The notes beneath the pieces were generated by a model. The model worked only from the letters and a program-made list of their open reading frames with translations. It had not been told where the DNA came from and did not search any database. The position numbers and the translations under genes are program-made. From assembly GCF_900143005.1 (NCBI RefSeq), contig NZ_FRCS01000007.1, positions 62,001 to 126,000 of the forward strand: a DNA stretch of 64,000 bases, written 5' to 3'. Below, piece after piece: positions 59,849 through 64,000 of the stretch (positions are counted from its first letter, which is position 1; every line of letters starts with the position of its first letter). Source of the stretch: Cryptosporangium aurantiacum (GTDB taxonomy: Bacteria; Actinomycetota; Actinomycetes; Mycobacteriales; Cryptosporangiaceae).

Positions 59849-60544
59849 GTGACGTCGCCTGAATCGGACCCGGTGCCGCTCGCGCCGGTCACAGCCGACC
59901 GCACCCACGCCCCCGCGGACGCCGACCGGGTCGCCGACGGGATCCGGTCCGCGATCCTCGCCGGGGAACTCGTCGCCGATCAGCGGCTGGTGGAGGCGGA
60001 ACTCTCCGAGCGGTACCGAGCGAGCCGCGGCGCGGTCCGCACCGCGCTGCTCGTGCTCGCGCACGAGGGACTGGTCGAGCGGATCGCGAACCGGGGTGCG
60101 CGGGTCCGGGCGGTCAGCATCGAGGAGGCCATCAACATCACCGAGGTGCGGATGGTCGTCGAGGGGCTGTGCGCCGCGAAGGCCGCCGAGCGGGTCACCG
60201 ACGCCCAGATCGCCGAGCTGCGCGGCCTCGCCGACGCGATGCGCACCGCGGTCGCGACCGGCGAGGTGCTGACGTACTCGCAGCTCAACGAGCAGCTCCA
60301 CGGTCTGATCCGGGAGATCGCCGCGCAGCCCGTCGCCGCCGAGGTGCTGGCTCGGCTGCGGGCGCAGAACGTACGCCACCAGTTCCGGCTGGCGTTGCGT
60401 CCGGGGCGGCCGCAGGTGTCGCTGCCCGAGCACCTCGCGATCATCGACGAGATCTGCGCCCGCAGCCCCGGTGGCGCCGAGCGGGCGATCCGACGGCACA
60501 TCCAGAGCGTCATCGACGCCCTCCGCGCCAGCGGCCCGCAGTAA
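59849..60544 (+). CDS. GntR-family (FCD/FadR-type) regulator
   Basis: 231 residues: a winged helix-turn-helix (about 25-90, RSAILAGELVADQRLVEAEL, then SRGAVRTALLVLAHEGLVER) and an FCD all-helical effector domain (100-225, with metal-ligand candidates in the AHEG... and NEQLHGLIREIA and PEHLAIID regions). Divergent from galB, it probably controls the gal operon and itself. GGCGGAG precedes GTG 59849. The effector is probably a ring-cleavage intermediate (inference). Confidence 0.88.
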   Translation: MTSPESDPVPLAPVTADRTHAPADADRVADGIRSAILAGELVADQRLVEAELSERYRASRGAVRTALLVLAHEGLVERIANRGARVRAVSIEEAINITEVRMVVEGLCAAKAAERVTDAQIAELRGLADAMRTAVATGEVLTYSQLNEQLHGLIREIAAQPVAAEVLARLRAQNVRHQFRLALRPGRPQVSLPEHLAIIDEICARSPGGAERAIRRHIQSVIDALRASGPQ

Positions 60545-60558
60545 CGCGCCGCGCCGTT

Positions 60559-60616
60559 GAAGCAGATTGCGTTGAGGAGGGTCAGAGCCCTTCCAAATGC
60601 AATCTGCCCGGACGGC
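60559..60616 (-). repeat. 58-bp dispersed palindromic element, copy 2
   Basis: Read on the minus strand this matches the element at 43111-43168 at 55 of 58 positions, from GCCGTCCGGG to AATCTGCTTC. One arm of its inverted repeat here carries a mismatch. As before, it lies between convergent genes, here the GntR and IclR genes. Confidence 0.75.
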
Positions 60617-60633
60617 GGGAGGCGTCGGCCGCG

Positions 60634-61380
60634 TCAGGGGCGGTGTCCGCAGTCGCGGGAGGCGTCGGCGGCGGCGGCCACCAGGGACGGGACGAGTTCC
60701 AGCACACCCTCGTACGGCAGCAGGACGTCCGGGACGGACACCGACACCGCGGCCAGCGTCCGCCCGTCGGCGCCCCGGATCGGCGCGGCGACGCAGTTGA
60801 TGAACGTCTCGTTCTCGGCATGGTCGGTCGCCCAGCCGCGCTCGGCCACCCGCGCCACCTCGGCCAGCAGCTCGGCCGGGCCGCTCGGCGTCCGCTCGGT
60901 GAAGCGTTCGTACTCCAGGCGCGCGACGAGCTCGTCCCGTTCGGCCGGGTCGAGCCCGGCGAGCAGGACCTTGCCGACCGCGGTGCTGTGCAGCGCCGCC
61001 GACGCGCCGATCCGGGACGCCATCCGCACCGGCATCTCCCGCGGCTCCAGCTTGTCCACGTAGGTCGCCACCGCGCCGTCCAGCACCGCGAGATGCACGG
61101 TCTGGCTGATCTCGTCGCGGAGCCGCCGGAGCCGGGGAGCGGCCACGACCCGCACCTCGAACGAGTCCAGCGCCTGCTGGGCCAGCCGGAACAAGTGGGG
61201 GCCCAGCACGTAGCGGTGCGCGCCGTCGTGGTGGACAAAACCCTCCTCCTCCAGGACGCGCAGCAGCCGCAACACCGTGCTCTTGTGGACGCCCTCGGCC
61301 TCGGCCAGCTCGCCGAGCGTGCCGGTACCGTTCGCCACCCGGTCGAGCAGCGACAACGCCCGTGCCACGGACTGGCTCAT
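60634..61380 (-). CDS. IclR-family regulator (KdgR-like) of the D-amino-acid/KDG cluster
   Basis: 248 residues with an N-terminal winged helix-turn-helix (about 5-60, SVARALSLLDRVANGTGTLG then EGVHKSTVLRLLRVLEEE) and a C-terminal IclR effector domain. The start, ATG 61380, overlaps the stop of the kinase gene (ATGA), so both are one operon. The three TGCAAC/GTTGCA half-sites in the promoter at 62338 fit IclR-family sites. The effector is not known. Confidence 0.9.
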   Translation of the reverse strand: MSQSVARALSLLDRVANGTGTLGELAEAEGVHKSTVLRLLRVLEEEGFVHHDGAHRYVLGPHLFRLAQQALDSFEVRVVAAPRLRRLRDEISQTVHLAVLDGAVATYVDKLEPREMPVRMASRIGASAALHSTAVGKVLLAGLDPAERDELVARLEYERFTERTPSGPAELLAEVARVAERGWATDHAENETFINCVAAPIRGADGRTLAAVSVSVPDVLLPYEGVLELVPSLVAAAADASRDCGHRP

Positions 61381-62306
61381 ACCGCGAGATCCCCCCAGGC
61401 GGGCAGCTCGAGCGGCCGGTCCTCCCGGACCACCAGCGCGGCCGCGGCACACCGGTGCCCGAGCCGGACGGCGTCCTCGACGTCCAGGTCGCGCCACCGC
61501 CCGGCGAGGTACCCGGCGGCGAACGCGTCACCGGCCCCGACCGGCTCCACGACGTCGACCTCCAGCGCGGGCACGTGCCACGGCGGCCGGTCTCCGTCGA
61601 GCACCAGCACGCCGCGTTCCTCCTGTTTGAGCAGGATCCGCTCGGCCCGGGGGAGCGCGCGGCGCAGCGCGTCCGGGGTCGCGGCGCCGAACACGGCAGC
61701 GGCCTCGTCGGCGCCGAGCAGCACCTCGTCCGCGCGGGCCAGCAGGCGGCGCAGCGGCGCGTCGTCGCGGTCGCGCCAGAGCGCGGGCCGGTAGTTGAGG
61801 TCGACGCAGAGCCGGATCGTCGCCGGCAGCGCGTCACAGAACGCCGCCGCGCTGTCGGAGAGGCCGGGCGTGATGCCGCTGACGTGCACGAGCGCGGCCC
61901 CGGCGAGGACCGCGGCGACGTCCGGCCGGGCCAGGTAGCCGGGGGAGAGCGCGGAGGCGGCCGAACCACGGCGGTAGTAGAGCATCGCCGAGCGCCGGGA
62001 GCCGTCGTGTGCGGTGCCCGGCGACTTGACGTAGAGGCCGGTCGGGCGCGCCGGGTCGAACTCCAGGCCGGACACGTCGACCCCCGCGGCCCGCGCGGTG
62101 GCCGCGATGTGGTGCCCGAACCCGTCGTCGCCGAGCCGCGACAGCCAGGCGGTGGGGACGCCGAGCCCGACCAGCGTCAGCGCGACGTTGAGCTCGGCGC
62201 CCCCGACCGTGCGGATGAACGTCGACGCGTCGGCGAGCGGGACGTCGTCCGCGGGGGTCAGCACGACCATCGCTTCGCCGACGCAGACGACCTTTGACCC
62301 GGACAT
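61377..62306 (-). CDS. kdgK: PfkB-family carbohydrate kinase, 2-keto-3-deoxygluconate kinase-like
   Basis: 309 residues with ribokinase/PfkB signatures: VGGAELNVALTLVGLGV (sugar-binding) and DVVEPVGAGDAFAAGYLAG (the anion hole and catalytic Asp). KDG kinases phosphorylate 2-keto-3-deoxygluconate for the Entner-Doudoroff route. Here no KDG aldolase or uronate genes are present, so the assignment is by family resemblance and shared operon with an IclR regulator. It is divergent from the dehydratase gene and both share the operator at 62338. Confidence 0.82.
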   Translation of the reverse strand: MSGSKVVCVGEAMVVLTPADDVPLADASTFIRTVGGAELNVALTLVGLGVPTAWLSRLGDDGFGHHIAATARAAGVDVSGLEFDPARPTGLYVKSPGTAHDGSRRSAMLYYRRGSAASALSPGYLARPDVAAVLAGAALVHVSGITPGLSDSAAAFCDALPATIRLCVDLNYRPALWRDRDDAPLRRLLARADEVLLGADEAAAVFGAATPDALRRALPRAERILLKQEERGVLVLDGDRPPWHVPALEVDVVEPVGAGDAFAAGYLAGRWRDLDVEDAVRLGHRCAAAALVVREDRPLELPAWGDLAV

Positions 62307-62337
62307 GCGCCGATGCTAGAACGGGCAGAAGCATTCT

Positions 62338-62364
62338 TGCAACGGACGTTGCACAGTATGCAAC
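62338..62364. promoter_or_regulatory. Triple half-site operator between kdgK and dehydratase genes
   Basis: TGCAAC (62338-62343), GTTGCA (62348-62353) and TGCAAC (62359-62364) make two overlapping inverted repeats with 4- and 5-nt spacers. It lies between the two divergent start codons (62306 and 62376) and is the probable site for the IclR regulator. The last half-site touches the ribosome-binding region of the dehydratase gene. Confidence 0.6.
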
Positions 62365-62375
62365 GGAGGTGGATC

Positions 62376-63629
62376 GTGCGATACGACGCGGAGACGCTGG
62401 GACTGCTCGGGCCGGAACGGAAGGCCGTACCGGTCGCGGCGTGGGGCCGGACCGCGGCCGCGTTCGTCGCCGGGAAACCTGGCCTCGCCGACCTGCCGAC
62501 GCCGGTGGTGACGCTCGACGACGGCGCGGTCACCGACAACCTCGCCGCGATGGCGGCCTGGGCCCGGGCGGCCGGCGTCGACCTGGCGCCGCACGGTAAG
62601 ACGACGATGGCGCCGACGCTCTGGCGCGCCCAGCTGGACGCCGGTGCCTGGGCCGTGACCGTCGCGACGCCCTGGCAGCTGGGGGTCGCGCTCACCGAGC
62701 GCGTACCGCGCATCCTCGCCGCGTACGCCGTGCTCGACCTGGGCGTGCTCGGCCTGCTGTCCCGGCCGCGGACGTCCCGGGTGCTGGTCTGGGCCGACGG
62801 AGTGGACGTCGTCGAGGCGATGGCGCCGCACGTGGCCGACGCGGCGCAGCCGATCGACGTCCTGATCGACCTCGGCGCACCGGGCGGACGCACCGGGGCG
62901 CGGTCGGTGGAGGAGGCGGTCGCCGTCGCCCGTGCGGTGGTGCGTACTCCGGGCGTGCGGCTCGCCGGGGTCGCCGGGTACGAGGGGTCGCTGGCCCACG
63001 ACGCCTCGCCGGACAGCCTCGAACGGGTACGAACCTACTTGGCGCAGTTGGCCACACTCCACACCGCACTCCGCGACCTCTACGACGGCGAGGCGATCGT
63101 CACCGCCGGCGGCAGCGCCTACTTCGACCTGGTCGCCGACGCGCTCGCACCCCTCCACGACCCGCCGGCCACCCGCGTCGTCGTCCGCGCCGGCGCCTAC
63201 CTGGCGCACGACGACGGCTTCTACCGCGGGATCTCGCCGGCCAATCGCGACGCCGGCCCGAGATTCCGCTCCGCGTTGCACGGCTGGGTGCGGGTGATCT
63301 CGCGTCCCGAACCCGGCCTCGCGCTCGCCGACGGCGGCAAGCGTGACCTGCCGTTCGACGAGGGCCTCCCGGAGGTGCAGGCGGTCCGCCGGGGCGCGAC
63401 CGGCGCCACCGAACCGCTGGACGGCGCCGAGGTCACCGCGCTCGCCGACCAGCACACGTTCCTGCGGCTGTCCGGCGACGCCGAGTCGCTCGCGGTCGGC
63501 GACGTGGTGCGGCTCGGCCTGTCCCACCCGTGCACGACGTTCGACAAGTGGAGCCTGCTACCGGTCCTGGACGACGCTCATCGCGACCAACCGGTCGTCG
63601 TCGACGTCGTCCGGACGGTGTTCGGATGA
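62376..63629 (+). CDS. D-serine/D-threonine dehydratase-like PLP enzyme (fold III)
   Basis: 417 residues of the alanine-racemase-type barrel: PLP lysine in LAPHGKTTMAP (Lys75), and the C-terminal SHPCTTFDKW that supplies the zinc His and Cys of the D-serine dehydratase/D-threonine aldolase family. Such enzymes deaminate D-amino acids or split D-threonine. GTG 62376 is chosen because GGAGGTGG precedes it and the longer frame runs into the operator. Next comes an N-acyl-D-amino-acid deacylase with a 4-nt overlap, so the pair should degrade N-acylated D-amino acids. Confidence 0.85.
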   Translation: MRYDAETLGLLGPERKAVPVAAWGRTAAAFVAGKPGLADLPTPVVTLDDGAVTDNLAAMAAWARAAGVDLAPHGKTTMAPTLWRAQLDAGAWAVTVATPWQLGVALTERVPRILAAYAVLDLGVLGLLSRPRTSRVLVWADGVDVVEAMAPHVADAAQPIDVLIDLGAPGGRTGARSVEEAVAVARAVVRTPGVRLAGVAGYEGSLAHDASPDSLERVRTYLAQLATLHTALRDLYDGEAIVTAGGSAYFDLVADALAPLHDPPATRVVVRAGAYLAHDDGFYRGISPANRDAGPRFRSALHGWVRVISRPEPGLALADGGKRDLPFDEGLPEVQAVRRGATGATEPLDGAEVTALADQHTFLRLSGDAESLAVGDVVRLGLSHPCTTFDKWSLLPVLDDAHRDQPVVVDVVRTVFG

Positions 63630-64000
63630 ACACGCTGATCCGCGGCGCCACGGTGATCGACGGCACCGGTACCCCCGGCTACCGCAGCGACGCGCTGATC
63701 GTCGACGGGCGGATCGCGGCCCTCGGCACGGTGCCCGCGGACGGCCGCGTCCTCGACGCCGACGGTCTGGTGCTCGCCCCCGGGTTCATCGACATGCACG
63801 CCCACTCCGACCTGGCCGTGGTCACCGACCCGCAGCACCTCGCGAAGACCACCCAGGGCATCACCACCGAGGTCGTCGGCCAGGATGGCCTGAGCTACGC
63901 GCCGGTCGACGACGTCACGCTGCCGATCCTGCGCGAGCAACTCGCGGGCTGGAACGGCGTTCCCGCCGACATCCCCTGGCGGAGCGTCGGCGAGTACCTC
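63626..64000 (+). CDS. N-acyl-D-amino-acid deacylase / D-aminoacylase (amidohydrolase), 5' part
   Basis: 125 residues are visible before the window ends. The first metal motif DMHAHSDL (His58, His60) and the TTQGITTEVVGQDGLSYAPV loop are those of D-aminoacylase-type amidohydrolases, where a residue in this loop holds the metal. The ATG overlaps the dehydratase stop. It would release free D-amino acids, which the upstream enzyme could then process. The rest of the gene lies beyond 64000. Confidence 0.85.
   Translation, partial: MNTLIRGATVIDGTGTPGYRSDALIVDGRIAALGTVPADGRVLDADGLVLAPGFIDMHAHSDLAVVTDPQHLAKTTQGITTEVVGQDGLSYAPVDDVTLPILREQLAGWNGVPADIPWRSVGEYL

Overview
The window is about 70% G+C, has a strong GC3 codon bias and no rRNA, tRNA or CRISPR. 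Several features point to a high-GC actinobacterium, probably an environmental filamentous type: a complete conservon (CvnA-D), an actinobacterial Holin-X/DUF3618 operon, a DmdR/IdeR-type iron box, a GlnR-like box, a eukaryal-type topoisomerase IB, an AldO-type oxidase and IclR-controlled aromatic catabolism. The exact genus cannot be fixed from the sequence alone. All genes look chromosomal; there is no transposase, integrase or phage cargo.

Layout. 1-4.4 kb: an IclR regulator and an operon for a CoA-transferase, a citryl-CoA-lyase-like protein and a two-subunit LigB/LigA extradiol dioxygenase, with three copies of one palindromic operator. 4.4-8.5 kb: an iron-siderophore ABC importer (ATPase, lipoprotein, fused permease) under an iron box that abuts the first start codon. 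8.6-12.3 kb: a CBS-GGDEF-EAL protein and a HAD phosphatase fused to an HerA-like ATPase. 12.4-15.8 kb: proton-translocating transhydrogenase pntAB and a small acidic protein. 15.9-24.5 kb: hydrolase, receiver-less winged-helix regulator under a 42-nt palindrome, PhoD phosphatase, DUF5995, MMPL exporter, orphan ferredoxin, and the DUF3618/holin operon. 24.6-33.8 kb: TspO, alditol oxidase, Na+/H+ antiporter, FtsH, SRPBCC-ArsR pair, topoisomerase IB, Pth2-like protein, peptide deformylase. 33.9-39.5 kb: a 5'-truncated ECF41-like sigma factor, then a GlnT/GmaS-type ligase with a split glutamate-synthase-like trio and an XRE-cupin regulator behind a GlnR-like box. 39.6-49.7 kb: LuxR two-component system, phytase-like secreted protein, aldo/keto reductase, TerC, EAL-HDOD protein, a 0.5-kb non-coding stretch with an RNA-like motif, and an acyl-CoA-dehydrogenase homologue lacking the catalytic glutamate. 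49.8-55.0 kb: a GAF protein, conservon and its upstream DNA-binding regulator. 56.3-60.5 kb: galB-galC-galD-like lower gallate pathway with a XylE-type extradiol dioxygenase and a divergent GntR regulator. 60.6-64 kb: IclR, KDG-type kinase, D-serine/D-threonine dehydratase-like enzyme and the start of an N-acyl-D-amino-acid deacylase.

How the parts fit. Two incomplete, unlinked meta-cleavage modules lie 52 kb apart: the first has LigAB with CoA-dependent lyase genes but no GalBCD, and the second has GalBCD with a type-I extradiol enzyme but no LigAB. Either each is a complete variant route of its own, or they share intermediates. The rest is a mixture of housekeeping, envelope, nutrient scavenging (iron, phosphate, nitrogen) and signalling genes. 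A 58-bp palindromic element occurs twice, both times between convergent genes, and may be a dispersed repeat or terminator family.
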